Assembly: GCF_900078305.2 (NCBI RefSeq)
Contig: NZ_LT546028.1
Span: 62,001-126,000, forward strand
From: Corynebacterium bouchesdurhonense
Lineage (GTDB): Bacteria; Actinomycetota; Actinomycetes; Mycobacteriales; Mycobacteriaceae
Length of the DNA stretch: 64,000 nt
Reading direction: 5' to 3'
Below, one piece after another: positions 34,966 through 44,786 of the stretch. The stretch's first letter is position 1, and the number at the start of each line of letters is the position of its first letter. A program made the translations under genes and the position numbers. Under the pieces are notes generated by a model. It saw only the letters and a program-made list of their open reading frames with translations, had not been told where the DNA came from and searched no databases.

Positions 34966-36126
34966 ATGCCATCCCCCTTCTCCACCGCTCGGCCGGCAAC
35001 CGCGCCCGATTTCCTGCTTTCGAGACCCTCGGGCTCGGTGCGCACCCAGGGCGCCCGGCGGACCTTCACCGCGGTAGGAGACGCCGCCCGCGCGCTGCGC
35101 GGCGGTGAGGCGGAGATCGTCGTCGGCGCGCTCCCCTTCGAGAAAGGCTCGGCCGCCGCGCTCACCGTGCCGGAAACGGTCGTCCGCGAGCCGCACGCGC
35201 TCGACCCGCACCCCTACTACCGCGAGGGCCCCGGGTCGGAACTGCACGCCCGCATCACGGGTTTCGACCCGGCACCCACCGAGCACCTGCGCCGCGTGGA
35301 GGCCGCGGTGTCCACCATCCAGCACTCCGGGCTGGACAAGGTGGTGCTCGCCCGCGCCGTGGACATCGCGTTCGACCCGCCCGTGGACCCGCGCTTGGTG
35401 GCGGCGCGACTCATCCGCTTGGCCCACAACGGCGACGGCTTCATCGCGGACCTCTCCCCCGCAGGCCGCAGCGGCCACATGCTGGTCGGCTCCTCCCCCG
35501 AGGTGCTCGTGCGGCGGCGCGGGTTGGCGGTGAGCTCCTACCCGCTCGCGGGCTCCGCCGCGCGGATCCCCGGCGCCCCCGAGGCCGACGTCGCGGCCGG
35601 CCGCGCCCTCGCCTCTTCCGCGAAGGACCTGGTGGAGCACGCCTTCGTGGTCGACCACATCCGCCGCGTGCTCGAGCCTGTGTGCTCCGAGCTCTCCGTG
35701 CCGGACCGGCCGGTGCTGGAGCAGACCAGCGAGATGTGGCACCTGGCTACCCCCATTACCGGTACCTTGCTCGACAGCTCCGCAAACCCGGCGCCCACCG
35801 CGCTCGAGCTCGCGGAGCTCATCTACCCCACCCCTGCGGTGTGCGGCACCCCGCCTGCCGCGGCGGAGGCGCTGATTACCACCGCCGAGACCGCCCGCGG
35901 CTTCTACGCCGGCGCGGTCGGCTACACCGACGCGTCCGGTGACGGCGAGTACGTGGTGGCAATCCGCTGCGCCGAGGTCAGCGGCGACGGCACCGCCGCC
36001 CGCGCCTGGGCCGGCGGCGGGCTCGTGGCGGACTCCGACCCGCAGGCCGAGCTGGATGAAACCACAGCCAAGCTCCGCACGATCATGCGGGCGCTCGGCT
36101 TGGAGACGCCGCCTGCCGGGCCGTAA
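34966..36126 (+). CDS. menF: Isochorismate synthase
   Basis: Converts chorismate to isochorismate for menaquinone (or a catechol siderophore). 386 residues from ATG 34966, leaderless after TACACT (34952-34957). Chorismate-binding motifs: DKVVLARAVDI, HAFVVDHIRRVLEP, HLATPITG, TPAVCGTPPAAA and FYAGAVGYTDASGDGEY. No entA/B/E-type genes are near, so the menaquinone role is favoured. The frame is open upstream into the intergenic region. Confidence 0.9.
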   Translation: MPSPFSTARPATAPDFLLSRPSGSVRTQGARRTFTAVGDAARALRGGEAEIVVGALPFEKGSAAALTVPETVVREPHALDPHPYYREGPGSELHARITGFDPAPTEHLRRVEAAVSTIQHSGLDKVVLARAVDIAFDPPVDPRLVAARLIRLAHNGDGFIADLSPAGRSGHMLVGSSPEVLVRRRGLAVSSYPLAGSAARIPGAPEADVAAGRALASSAKDLVEHAFVVDHIRRVLEPVCSELSVPDRPVLEQTSEMWHLATPITGTLLDSSANPAPTALELAELIYPTPAVCGTPPAAAEALITTAETARGFYAGAVGYTDASGDGEYVVAIRCAEVSGDGTAARAWAGGGLVADSDPQAELDETTAKLRTIMRALGLETPPAGP

Positions 36127-36135
36127 GCCCCTGCG

Positions 36136-36927
36136 CTAGGCGCGCTCGACCGGGTTGCCCAGCTTGCCGATGCCCGGGATCTCGATCTCGATGTAATCTC
36201 CCGGCACCATCTCCGCGGTGCCCGCGGGCGAGCCGGTGGCCATGACGTCGCCCGGCAGCATGGTGAAGGACTGGGTGACCCACTCCACCATCTCGCCGAT
36301 GCTCATGATCATCTGGTTGGAGTTTGAGTCCTGCTTCGTCTCCGTCTGACCGTCGTGCGTCAGGTGCGCCTTGATGGGCAGGTCGGTGAAGTCGAACTTG
36401 TCCAGATCCGTCTCGATCCAGGGGCCGAGCGGCCCGAAGGAATCGATGCCCTTCGCGCGCGACCACTGGCCGTCGGCGAACTGCAGGTCACGCGAGGAAA
36501 CGTCGTTGATAATGGTGACGCCGCGGACCACGGACTTCCAGTCTTCCGCCTTGACGTTTTTGCACGGCACGCCGAAGACAATGGCCAGCTCGCCCTCGAA
36601 CTCGACGCGGGTGGCAAACTCCGGGATCTTGATCGGCGCGCCGGGGCCGACCACCGATGTGGAGGGCTTGAGAAAGATCGTCGGCGGCAGGTGCTCGGCG
36701 GACTGCTGGAACACCTCGGCGACGTGATCGGCGTAATTGCGCCCGACGGCGACAACCTTGCTGGGCAGGGTCGGCGCGAGGAGCCGGACCTCATCGAGCG
36801 CCCACTGCCTGCCCGTGTACTCCGGCTCGGTGAATGGGGTGCCCGCAATGGCTTTCGCGGTTGTAGCTTCGTCGTCGATGACGGCGAACGTCATCCCTTC
36901 GGGGGTTGCAATTCGTCCAAAACGCAT
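36136..36927 (-). CDS. Fumarylacetoacetate hydrolase family protein
   Basis: 263 residues from ATG 36927; TATGCT ends 7 nt upstream, so probably leaderless. The FAH fold is seen in VGRNYADHV, FLKPSTSVVGPG, EFEGELAIVFG (metal-binding Glu residues) and GDVMATGSPAGT. Family members act as acylpyruvases, oxaloacetate decarboxylases or HpcE-type isomerases; which of these is not readable here. It converges with menF and is adjacent to the exonuclease gene. Confidence 0.85.
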   Translation of the reverse strand: MRFGRIATPEGMTFAVIDDEATTAKAIAGTPFTEPEYTGRQWALDEVRLLAPTLPSKVVAVGRNYADHVAEVFQQSAEHLPPTIFLKPSTSVVGPGAPIKIPEFATRVEFEGELAIVFGVPCKNVKAEDWKSVVRGVTIINDVSSRDLQFADGQWSRAKGIDSFGPLGPWIETDLDKFDFTDLPIKAHLTHDGQTETKQDSNSNQMIMSIGEMVEWVTQSFTMLPGDVMATGSPAGTAEMVPGDYIEIEIPGIGKLGNPVERA

Positions 36928-36961
36928 GAGCGCAAGCATACCCGCGCCGGGGTGGCGCGCA

Positions 36962-37549
36962 TCACTTTTCACCGCCGCGTGCGGGCTTTGCCGAGGTGGT
37001 GAGGGCGAGGTAGAGCTCGGCGCAGGCGATGGCGTCCGTCAGCGCGTTGTGGTTGCCGTACGCGGGCAGCTGGTGGCGCTGCCGCGCCCGAGCCAGGCGG
37101 AGATCCTCGCCGCGCGGGTAGGTGCCCATGTGCTCCATCCGCCGCCGCTCGAGCGTGAGCGTATCCACCACGTCGCGGTCGTGGAAGCGGTATTTCTGGC
37201 CGCGCGTGTCCGCGTACAGCTTGGAGATGAAGGATGTTTCCATCTGGGCGAAGTGCGCGAGCAGCCGGCGGCCGGCAATCGCGCGGTCGAACTCGTCCAG
37301 CACCTCGGCCGGGTCCCGGCCGAGGCGAGCGACGTCGTCGTCGGTAACCCCGTGGATGGTGGCGGATTCCCCTACCTGCGCGCCGGCCAGGACGAAATAG
37401 CGGGCGCCGGAGAGGTCGATGACCCGACCGTTGACGGGCACCCACCCGATGGACACCAGCTGGTGGCGGTCGGCCTTGAGCCCGGTGGTCTCCACGTCCA
37501 CCGCCAAAAGCGGCGAATCGGCACCTAGGCCGCGTTTACGGAAGAGCAC
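36962..37549 (-). CDS. 3'-5' exonuclease, DnaQ/DEDDh family
   Basis: 195 residues from GTG 37549. The DEDDh motifs are visible: AVDVETTGL (DxE), a middle motif around LAHFAQMETSF, and NHNALTDAIACAE with HxxxxxD. Compact, with no polymerase-binding extension, so probably a stand-alone proofreading or repair exonuclease. Its start is 1 nt from the stop of the CBS/nucleotidyltransferase gene, a pairing common in bacteria, which implies cotranscription. Confidence 0.87.
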   Translation of the reverse strand: MLFRKRGLGADSPLLAVDVETTGLKADRHQLVSIGWVPVNGRVIDLSGARYFVLAGAQVGESATIHGVTDDDVARLGRDPAEVLDEFDRAIAGRRLLAHFAQMETSFISKLYADTRGQKYRFHDRDVVDTLTLERRRMEHMGTYPRGEDLRLARARQRHQLPAYGNHNALTDAIACAELYLALTTSAKPARGGEK

Positions 37550-37550
37550 C

Positions 37551-39416
37551 TCACACCGCCCGCGTGGGGTATTGGGTGGCGAGCGCGTTCTGGGTGCCCT
37601 TGATCACCCCGAAGGCGTCGCGCAGGGCCGCGCGGTCCCGCTCGCGCAGCTCCTTCGGATCCACGTGGTAATCCGGGGCGGCGCCCGCTCGCAGCTGGGT
37701 CGCCTGGTGCCGAACGGCGAGGTCTGAGAGGTACTCGTAGGCGTCGAGAAGCTCCTGAGCCCCCTTCTCCGAGATGCTGCGCCCGGCCGCGCCGCGCAGG
37801 CGCTCAACCGTGTTGACCTCGCCCACCCCCGCGGTGATGGCGTAGAGGCGCGCGAGCTGCACCACAGCCGCGAGCCCCCCGCGCTTGATGTCCAACGTGC
37901 GGGCGTAGTCGCCGCTGCGCTCCACCACCAGGCCCCGGAAGAAACCGATGGGCGGCTCCCGGAAGGTGGCCAGCGCCGCTAGGTGGGTGTGCAGGCGGCG
38001 CGATCCCTTGGCGGAGAGCAGCGCCGCGTGGTGCACGCGCTGCGCCATCTCCTCCCAGCCTTCGCCCCAGCCCGCCACCGGCCGAACGTCGAAGAACACC
38101 TGCGCGTGGAGGAGGGCATCCGGCTCGGGCGCGGTGACCCAGCCGTGGAACGTGCGGTCCCACTGCACCTCCGTCATGCGCCACTGCGGGTTGGAGACCA
38201 TCATCTCCCCCGGGCACAGGGCCTGGCCCGCGCCCGCGAGGCCGGAGCAGATGAACTCGGCGAGCTCGGCGAAGTACGCCCCATGCGTGGCCTCGTCAAA
38301 GCTGTCGGCGAGCACGAACGCGTTGTCTTGGTCGGACGCCGGCCCCATCTCGAGGCGCGCCTGCGAACCGGCGGCGATCAGCGCCACCGGCACCGGGGGC
38401 GGGCCGAACCGTTCCACCCCGAGCTGGAAGAGGCGGCGGGCGACCGCGTCGGCGACCATGGTGAGCAGCCGCTGGGTTTCGGCCGCGGAGGCGCCCCGCT
38501 CGAAGAACTTCACGGCCACGTCCGCGGCCCGCGCATACGCGCCCGCAAGCTCCTCCGCGCTCGAGCGCTCCACATCCGCCGCAAGGAAGATGGGGTCCGC
38601 TTGCAGCAGCCGCATAATGTCGGCCGAGGACACCACCCCGGCAATCCCGCCCGCGCCGAGCACGGGCAGGTGGTGCACGCCGAGCTCGCTCATGGCCAGC
38701 ATCGCCTCGAACACCAACGCGTCCGCAGCAACGGTGCGCACGGGCTGGGTCATCACGCTGCGAACGGGCTGCGAGGCGTCCACGCCGCGGGCCACGACCC
38801 GGGAGCGTAGGTCGCGGTCGGTGATGACGCCGAGGTCCCAGGATGCGTCGACAAGCACAAGGCACGAAACCCCGCGCTCGTCCATCGTGCGGGCCGCCTC
38901 GGCGATGCTCACCCCCGGGTCGCAGGTGGCGGCGGTGTGGCCCGCCACGATCTGGGCCAGCGGCGTGCGCAGCACATCCGACGCGGGGGCGTCCCGCAGC
39001 TCCTCCGCCGCAGCCCGCACGCGGCGCGACGCGGTTTGGAAGAAGCGCTCGAGGTCCGGGTGCTCTGCGAGCAGCGCCGTAAAAACGCTGCCCGGCAGCA
39101 TCAGCAGTACGCTGTCCTCCACCGCCACCATCAGGTAGGCCGACTCCGGCTCGCCGACCAGCGTGGAGTAGCCGAAATTGAGCCCTGCTTCTCGACGATC
39201 AAGAAGCAGACCGTCCCCACCGACAATGTCCACCGCGCCCGAGCGGATGATGTAGAGCGTGTCGTTGACCTGGCCGGGGCTAACCACGGCCTCCCCGCGC
39301 CTGACGTAGGTGATGCCCATCTGCGCGGGCAGCTTCGCCAGCTCCTCCGCGGGCAGGTGCGAGAACGGCTCGTGCTCGGCGAGGAAGCGGGTGACCTCAT
39401 CCAGTTCCACTGACAT
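37551..39416 (-). CDS. cNMP-binding / CBS / DUF294 nucleotidyltransferase protein
   Basis: 621 residues from ATG 39416; TAGTGT lies 6 nt upstream. Domains in order: cyclic-nucleotide-binding-like (about 10-130; RRGEAVVSPGQ, LYIIRSGAVDIV), two CBS motifs (about 155-275), DUF294 nucleotidyltransferase (about 290-435; AAGSQARLEMGPASDQDNA, the GSxAR pattern with acidic residues) and the DUF294 C-terminal substrate-binding domain. It resembles GlnD-like signalling nucleotidyltransferases; ligand and target are unknown. Confidence 0.85.
   Translation of the reverse strand: MSVELDEVTRFLAEHEPFSHLPAEELAKLPAQMGITYVRRGEAVVSPGQVNDTLYIIRSGAVDIVGGDGLLLDRREAGLNFGYSTLVGEPESAYLMVAVEDSVLLMLPGSVFTALLAEHPDLERFFQTASRRVRAAAEELRDAPASDVLRTPLAQIVAGHTAATCDPGVSIAEAARTMDERGVSCLVLVDASWDLGVITDRDLRSRVVARGVDASQPVRSVMTQPVRTVAADALVFEAMLAMSELGVHHLPVLGAGGIAGVVSSADIMRLLQADPIFLAADVERSSAEELAGAYARAADVAVKFFERGASAAETQRLLTMVADAVARRLFQLGVERFGPPPVPVALIAAGSQARLEMGPASDQDNAFVLADSFDEATHGAYFAELAEFICSGLAGAGQALCPGEMMVSNPQWRMTEVQWDRTFHGWVTAPEPDALLHAQVFFDVRPVAGWGEGWEEMAQRVHHAALLSAKGSRRLHTHLAALATFREPPIGFFRGLVVERSGDYARTLDIKRGGLAAVVQLARLYAITAGVGEVNTVERLRGAAGRSISEKGAQELLDAYEYLSDLAVRHQATQLRAGAAPDYHVDPKELRERDRAALRDAFGVIKGTQNALATQYPTRAV
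38845..38856 (-). repeat. Dispersed motif copy, minus orientation
   Basis: GCTTGTCGACGC read on the minus strand, within the CBS region (LVDAS). Confidence 0.6.
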
Positions 39417-39472
39417 GGCCACACACTAGCCTGCGGGCGTGCGTCCCGGCGGCGTTTTCAGTACGCCTACAT

Positions 39473-39512
39473 GCGGCTACTGGCGGCTAATGGCAGCGAC
39501 TGGCGGCTACTG
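39473..39512. repeat. Four 10-bp tandem repeats over a lipoprotein stop codon
   Basis: GCGGCTACTG, GCGGCTAATG, GCAGCGACTG, GCGGCTACTG. The last holds CTA (39507-39509), the complement of the TAG stop of the lipoprotein gene; the first two also carry CTA or TAA. Confidence 0.85.
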
Positions 39513-41066
39513 GTAGCTGACAAACCAGGGGCGCGGCACGACGTCCGCGTAGGTCTGCTCCGGGGTGAAGGTGGGGGTGTCCTCGTCGATGAAGTTCTTC
39601 CACGCCATGAAGAAGTTCGGGTCGAGGCCCTGGCGCAGCACGTCCCAAGTCTCGAACTTCTGGCCCGGCACGCCGTGACCGTCGGCGTGCAGCACCCACG
39701 CCAGCTCCGGCTGGCCGGTGACGATGTTCTCGCGGTCCGGGTACATCCCCACCTGAAACTGGTGCAGCACCATCGCCTTCTGCGGGAGGTGGTTATCCCG
39801 CACGAGCTGGGCCAGCCAGTCCGCCACCTCGTTGATCTCCGCGGCGGTGGCGCTGCCGATACGCGACAGGGGCGCCTCGCCGGGGTTGAGCTTCCACTCC
39901 GCGTCGAGCGCGAGGCCCACGTTGGGCCGCTTCAGCAGGTCCTCGTAGAGCTTGGCCTGCTGGAGGAAGTTGCCCTGGCCCGGCTGCAGGTCGATCACGG
40001 CGTAGCCGCCGGCGTTCACAATCGCGTCGACGTAGGGGGCGATGTCCTCCACCGGCGTCTCGTTGGAGTAGTTGCCGTCATCACCCGGGAACTCGGAGGC
40101 GACCGAGGCGATGACCTCGAAGGCCGGCACGACGGGTTGGGGGTCCAGCGGCTGGTACATGTCCGCGTACTGCCGGGCCAGCGCCGCCGCCTGCTGCGGC
40201 GGCTGCTCCCCAAGAAGCCCAAGGTCCGGGCCGTAGGGGTGACCGTAGAGGGCGATCATGCGCCGGCCCGGGAAGACCAGGCCGCCGCCGCCCGGCAGCT
40301 CGCCATTCGCTGCGAGCGCGACGCGGGCGGCGTAGTTGTCGGTGCTGCCCCACTGCCGCCCGAGCGCGATTGTGTCCTGTTCGGTAACGGTGCGCATGCT
40401 TTCCGACGTCTCGCGCGGGTCCGCCACCCCAAGCACCCGGATGTCCGCGCCGGCGGCGCGGGCCGTCGCCGCGGCGGCGCGGGAGGTAACCGCGGTGGCC
40501 AGCATCGGCGGGAGCTCGAGGTCGATCGGGTTGGCGGCCTCGAGGCCCGCGATCGCCGCGACGTCCTCGCCCGCGCCCGCCGTGGCCGGGACCGCTTCCC
40601 TTTCAATAGCCTCAGCGATGGCGTTCGCGTCTTCCTCGTCCGCGTCGCCCGGCACCTCAATTACCCGGCTGGCGCCGAGGCGGTCAATCTCGGCGTCCAC
40701 AGCGCCCACCGCCTCCGGGTATCGCACCAGCATCGGTGCGCCCAGCTCCACGGCCAGCGCCGCAGCCGTGAGCTGGTGCTCGCGGTCCGGGTCGGACACC
40801 ACCACGGTGTCGGCCTCGGTGAACAGCCGGGCAGAAACCTCGGCGCCGGTGCCGTCGGGGTCCTGGATCACCTCGGCGCCGTTGGTCTCTAGGCGCCCGC
40901 GCTCTTTGCCGGACCCGATCTTGCCGCCCAATCCTCCGCCGGCTGCCCCACCGCCGTTGCCGCCGTCGGCGCCGTCGACGCCGCAGCCGGCCACCACCGT
41001 CCCTGTAAGTGCAAGGGCGGCGGCGGTAAGGACGGCAGCACCTCGGCGAGCCGGGCGGTGGGTCAT
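39507..41066 (-). CDS. Lipoprotein with cell-wall-binding-repeat-like domain
   Basis: 519 residues from ATG 41066 with AAGGAAGG upstream. Lipobox VAGC near 25-28, a Gly-rich tether to about 50, then segments such as ADTVVVSDPDREHQLTAAA and LGAPMLV that resemble cell-wall-binding repeat 2. The C-terminal half (about 260-519) looks like a glycoside-hydrolase-like barrel (GGYAVIDLQPGQG, VGLALDAEW) of unknown activity. The N-terminal half is related to the lipoprotein at 43884, on the other side of leuB-serA. Confidence 0.7.
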   Translation of the reverse strand: MTHRPARRGAAVLTAAALALTGTVVAGCGVDGADGGNGGGAAGGGLGGKIGSGKERGRLETNGAEVIQDPDGTGAEVSARLFTEADTVVVSDPDREHQLTAAALAVELGAPMLVRYPEAVGAVDAEIDRLGASRVIEVPGDADEEDANAIAEAIEREAVPATAGAGEDVAAIAGLEAANPIDLELPPMLATAVTSRAAAATARAAGADIRVLGVADPRETSESMRTVTEQDTIALGRQWGSTDNYAARVALAANGELPGGGGLVFPGRRMIALYGHPYGPDLGLLGEQPPQQAAALARQYADMYQPLDPQPVVPAFEVIASVASEFPGDDGNYSNETPVEDIAPYVDAIVNAGGYAVIDLQPGQGNFLQQAKLYEDLLKRPNVGLALDAEWKLNPGEAPLSRIGSATAAEINEVADWLAQLVRDNHLPQKAMVLHQFQVGMYPDRENIVTGQPELAWVLHADGHGVPGQKFETWDVLRQGLDPNFFMAWKNFIDEDTPTFTPEQTYADVVPRPWFVSYQ

Positions 41067-41115
41067 GATGCGGGTCCTTCCTTCAGGCGGGCGGCTATGC
41101 GGGCCTTACCCTACT

Positions 41116-42138
41116 TCACGCCCTGCGCAGGCCGGCGACGACCCTGTCGCCCACCTCGGCGGTGCGGATCGGGCTGCCGTCACGCGCGGCCACCTCCCGC
41201 TCCACCGCGTCCTCGATGCGGGTGGCGTTGTCCTCGTCGCCCAGGAAGCGCAGCATCATCGCCACCGAGAGGATCATGGCCGCCGGATCCGCGACGCCCT
41301 GGCCGGCGATGTCCGGCGCCGAGCCGTGGACCGGCTCAAACATAGACGGGGTCTCGCGGGCGGCGTTGATATTGCCGGAGCAAGCCTGTCCCACCCCGCC
41401 GGTCACAGCGCCCGCGAGGTCCGTGAGGATGTCGCCGAAGAGGTTGTCGGTCACAATCACGTCGTAGCGCCCAGGGTTGGTCACCATATAAATGGTGGCC
41501 GCGTCGATGTGGTTGTAGTCCACCTCCACCTCGGGGAACTCGGCTGCTACCTCGTCCACCACGCGCTGCCACAGGCCGCCGGCGTTAACCAGCACGTTGG
41601 TCTTGTGCACCAGCGTCACCTTCTTGCGGCGGGTCTGGGCCAGCTCGAACGCGTAGCGGACCACGCGCTCTACGCCGTAGTAGGTGTTCTGGGACACCTC
41701 GGAGGCAACCTCGTGGACCGTGCCCTGGCGCAGCGTGCCGCCGTTGCCGGCGTAGAGGCTCTCGGTGCCCTCGCGCACCACCACAAAATCGATATCACCC
41801 GGCTCGGCGAGCGGGCTGGAGGACGTCGGGTAAAGACGCGACGGGCGCAGGTTGACGTAGTGGTCCAGCTTGAAGCGCAGCGGCAGCAGCAGCCCGCGCT
41901 CGAGTACGCCGGCGGGGACGCGCTCCGGGTCGCCGATCGCGCCAAGCAGGATGGCGTCGTGGGACTTCAGGCTGTCCAGGTCCGCGTCAGTCAGCAGCTC
42001 GCCGTTGCGCAGGTAACGCCGCGCGCCGAGGTCGTACTCGGTGGTCTCGACGTCGTCTCGCACCGCGCGGAGAACCTTCAGGCCCTCCTCCATCACCTCG
42101 GGTCCGATGCCGTCGCCGGCGATCACTGCAATTTTCAT
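41116..42138 (-). CDS. leuB: 3-isopropylmalate dehydrogenase
   Basis: Oxidative decarboxylation of 3-isopropylmalate in leucine synthesis. 340 residues from ATG 42138 with AAAGGTG upstream. [10 protein letters not shown] at the N-terminus, [12 protein letters not shown], and the metal site [14 protein letters not shown] are intact. The frame extends upstream across the serA end, rejected on RBS and family N-terminus. TATATA lies about 20 nt upstream as a possible -10. Confidence 0.96.
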   Translation of the reverse strand: MKIAVIAGDGIGPEVMEEGLKVLRAVRDDVETTEYDLGARRYLRNGELLTDADLDSLKSHDAILLGAIGDPERVPAGVLERGLLLPLRFKLDHYVNLRPSRLYPTSSSPLAEPGDIDFVVVREGTESLYAGNGGTLRQGTVHEVASEVSQNTYYGVERVVRYAFELAQTRRKKVTLVHKTNVLVNAGGLWQRVVDEVAAEFPEVEVDYNHIDAATIYMVTNPGRYDVIVTDNLFGDILTDLAGAVTGGVGQACSGNINAARETPSMFEPVHGSAPDIAGQGVADPAAMILSVAMMLRFLGDEDNATRIEDAVEREVAARDGSPIRTAEVGDRVVAGLRRA

Positions 42139-42225
42139 GGTGTGGAACACCTTTCCTATATAGCGGAACACTCTCGGGCCACAGCGTAGCAGCCCGGCCC
42201 CACGCGGGCCGCGTTTCCGGCGCGT

Positions 42226-42261
42226 CCTACTCCAGGCCCTACTCCAGGCCCTAGTCCAGGT
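42226..42261. repeat. Three 12-bp tandem repeats over the serA stop codon
   Basis: CCTACTCCAGGC, CCTACTCCAGGC, CCTAGTCCAGGT. The third contains the serA stop (42251-42253); the two exact copies beyond it repeat an in-frame TAG every 12 nt. Confidence 0.9.
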
Positions 42262-43834
42262 CGATCTGCAGGGACTGCGCGCCGATGGACTCGGCAATCT
42301 CGCGCTCGAGGTCCTCAGGCACCTCCGACTCGACGCGGAGGATCAGTGACGCACCGTCGTTTTTGGTGGTCTGGGTCAGCGCCGCGGCCTCGATGTTGAT
42401 GCCGGCGTTGCCCAGCTGGGTGCCCACCTTGCCCAGCGCACCCGGGGCATCCGTGTAGCGCAGGAAGAGGTTACGGCCCTGCGCGCGCATGTCCACGCCA
42501 CGGCCATTGATGCGCACGATCTTCTCCACGCCCTCAAGACCGGTCAGCGCGCCGGTCACGGTCGCGGTCTCTCCGTCGGCCGCAACCACCTGCACCTCGA
42601 GGGCGCTGCGGTGGGCGCGGGCCTCGGTCTCGGTAGCCACGGAGTAGGTCAGGCCGCGGGCCTCGGCGATCGACGGGGCGTTGACAAAGGTCACCGGGTC
42701 GGACACGATGCCGGAGAACAGGCCGCGCACCGCGGAGAGGCCGAGCGCCTCGACGTCCTCGCTGGACAGCTCGCCGCGGGCGGTGACGTTCAGCGCAACC
42801 GGCGCGCCGCTGAGCAGCTTGCCCGCCAGCAGGCCGAGCTTGCGGGCGAGCTCGAGCCAGCGCGAGACCTCCTCGCCCACCTTGCCGCCGGTCACGTTCA
42901 CCGCGTCCGCGACGAACTCGCCGGCCAGGGCCTTGAGCACGGAGTCAGCGACGTCGGTGCCGGCGCGGTCCTGCGCCTCCACGGTGGACGCGCCGAGGTG
43001 CGGGGTAACCACGACCTCCTCGAGCTCGAACAGCGGGGAGTCGGTGCACGGCTCCGTGGCGTACACGTCGAAGCCGGCGCCGCGGATGCGTCCCTCCTTG
43101 ATTGCGTCGGCAAGCGCTTGCTCATCGACGAGACCCCCGCGGGCGGCGTTGATGATGATCTGGCCCTGCTTGGCCTTGGACAGCAGCTCGGCATCGAACA
43201 TGCCGGCCGTTTCCTTGGTCTTGGGCAGGTGGATGGTGACGAAGTCGGCGCGGGCCATCAGCTCGGTCAGCTCCACCAGCTCGACACCGAGCTGCGCGGC
43301 GCGGGCCGGGTTGGCGTACGGGTCGTAGGCGATGACGGTGGTCTCAAACGCGCTGAGGCGCTGGGCGAAGAGCTGGCCGATGTGGCCGAAGCCGACAATG
43401 CCGACGGTTTTGCCGAAGATCTCCACGCCCTTGAAGGCCGAGCGCTTCCACTCGCCGTCCCGCAGCGTCTTGTCGGCGGCCGGGATCTGGCGCGCGGTGG
43501 ACAACAGCAGCGCAATCGCGTGCTCGCAGGCGGAGTGGATGTTGGAAGTCGGCGCGTTGGCCACCATCACGCCGCGCTCGGTGGCGGCCGGAATATCCAC
43601 GTTGTCGAGGCCGACGCCGGCGCGGCCGATGATCTTCAGCTTCGGCGCAGCCTCGATCACCTCGCGATCCACGGTGGTTGCGGAGCGCACGAGCAGCGCG
43701 TCAGCCTCCGGCACCGCGGCGAGGAGCTCCGCGCGGTTGGGGCCGTCGACCCACTTCACCTCCACCGCGTCACCGAGCGCGTCGACGGTGGATTGAGCAA
43801 GCTTGTCGGCAATGAGGACTACGGGTTTTGCCAC
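42251..43834 (-). CDS. serA: D-3-phosphoglycerate dehydrogenase
   Basis: First step of serine synthesis. 527 residues, the long actinobacterial form: substrate and nucleotide domains ([39 protein letters not shown]), an inserted ASB domain (about 320-450) and a C-terminal ACT domain (about 455-527; [14 protein letters not shown]) that senses serine in relatives. Its stop lies in a 12-bp tandem repeat. Confidence 0.97.
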   Translation of the reverse strand: MAKPVVLIADKLAQSTVDALGDAVEVKWVDGPNRAELLAAVPEADALLVRSATTVDREVIEAAPKLKIIGRAGVGLDNVDIPAATERGVMVANAPTSNIHSACEHAIALLLSTARQIPAADKTLRDGEWKRSAFKGVEIFGKTVGIVGFGHIGQLFAQRLSAFETTVIAYDPYANPARAAQLGVELVELTELMARADFVTIHLPKTKETAGMFDAELLSKAKQGQIIINAARGGLVDEQALADAIKEGRIRGAGFDVYATEPCTDSPLFELEEVVVTPHLGASTVEAQDRAGTDVADSVLKALAGEFVADAVNVTGGKVGEEVSRWLELARKLGLLAGKLLSGAPVALNVTARGELSSEDVEALGLSAVRGLFSGIVSDPVTFVNAPSIAEARGLTYSVATETEARAHRSALEVQVVAADGETATVTGALTGLEGVEKIVRINGRGVDMRAQGRNLFLRYTDAPGALGKVGTQLGNAGINIEAAALTQTTKNDGASLILRVESEVPEDLEREIAESIGAQSLQIDLD

Positions 43835-43883
43835 GGCGGGTCAGCCTCCTGGATACGGGCGGTGAATAGCTACCCCCGAAACT

Positions 43884-44786
43884 CTATCCGCCCTGGGCCC
43901 CGGTAACCCGAGTTTGGGCGGAGTAATATTCTTCCGCCTGCATAATCCGGGACGACAGCTCCTCAGACGTCCCGAACTGGCTCCCGAGCGCCACCAGCGG
44001 CAGCTCGGCCAGGCCCGCCATGGCGAACAGCGTCTGCTCCGATTCGCGGGGATCCGGATCGTCCACCACCGTCACCGCCGCGCCGAAGCTGCGGGCGTTG
44101 GCTACGGCGGCGACAGGGCTCTCGCTCGTGGCCACCACCACGGGTGCCATCTGGGCGTCGCGCCTGGAGGAGATCGGAAACGGCTTCGCCTCCGCCCCGG
44201 GCATCACCACCGGGTCCGCCCACCCGGCGCGCAGCCACGTGGGGTGGTTGGGGTCGAGCCCGGCCACCGCCGCGGCGGCGTCCTCGGGGCTCTCCACCAC
44301 GTGGGCGGTGAAGCGCTCGGCGGTCATTGCGCCCAGGGCATCCATCCCGCCGGGATCGCGGTAGACACGGACCCTGCCGGAGGTGCGCGCGAGCGACACG
44401 TCGCCAACGGTGAGCACGGTGTGCGTCTTCAGCTTCTCTATCTCGCGCAAGATCTCCTGCCGGTGCCCCGGGGAGTAGACCAGCATGGGGGCGTGGGCGG
44501 CCACGGCAATGGAGGCGCCGCGCAGCTGGGCTTCGAGTGTGGCGTCGGTGACAACCAGCGTCTCCGAGGCGGTGAAGAAGTACCGCAGGCTCTCCATGCC
44601 CCGCTCGCCGTCGATGACCACGGGGCGCTCCTCGAACGCGGTTGCCACGTGGCGCGACTCGTTGAGCGCGATCGCCTGGTCCAGCGGGTTGAGGTTCTGG
44701 CGGCTGTCGGCGCAGCCGACGGCGCAACCCCCCACCGCGGCCAGGACTACCGCGGCGACGAGGCGGCTGAGGTGGGTGCTACGCAA
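43884..44786 (-). CDS. Lipoprotein with cell-wall-binding-repeat-like domain
   Basis: 300 residues. The start is probably TTG 44786, overlapping the DUF262 stop by 8 nt, with GGAGGG upstream. A hydrophobic N-terminus ends in a lipobox (VGGC near 18-21 or AVGC near 22-25). Segments SLRYFFTASETLVVTDA, APMLVYSPGH and DDPDPRESEQTLFAMAG parallel ARLFTEADTVVVSD, APMLVRYPE and VADPRETSESMRTV in the lipoprotein at 39507, so the two are paralogues. Function is unknown; a wall-associated role is inferred. Confidence 0.65.
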   Translation of the reverse strand: MRSTHLSRLVAAVVLAAVGGCAVGCADSRQNLNPLDQAIALNESRHVATAFEERPVVIDGERGMESLRYFFTASETLVVTDATLEAQLRGASIAVAAHAPMLVYSPGHRQEILREIEKLKTHTVLTVGDVSLARTSGRVRVYRDPGGMDALGAMTAERFTAHVVESPEDAAAAVAGLDPNHPTWLRAGWADPVVMPGAEAKPFPISSRRDAQMAPVVVATSESPVAAVANARSFGAAVTVVDDPDPRESEQTLFAMAGLAELPLVALGSQFGTSEELSSRIMQAEEYYSAQTRVTGAQGG

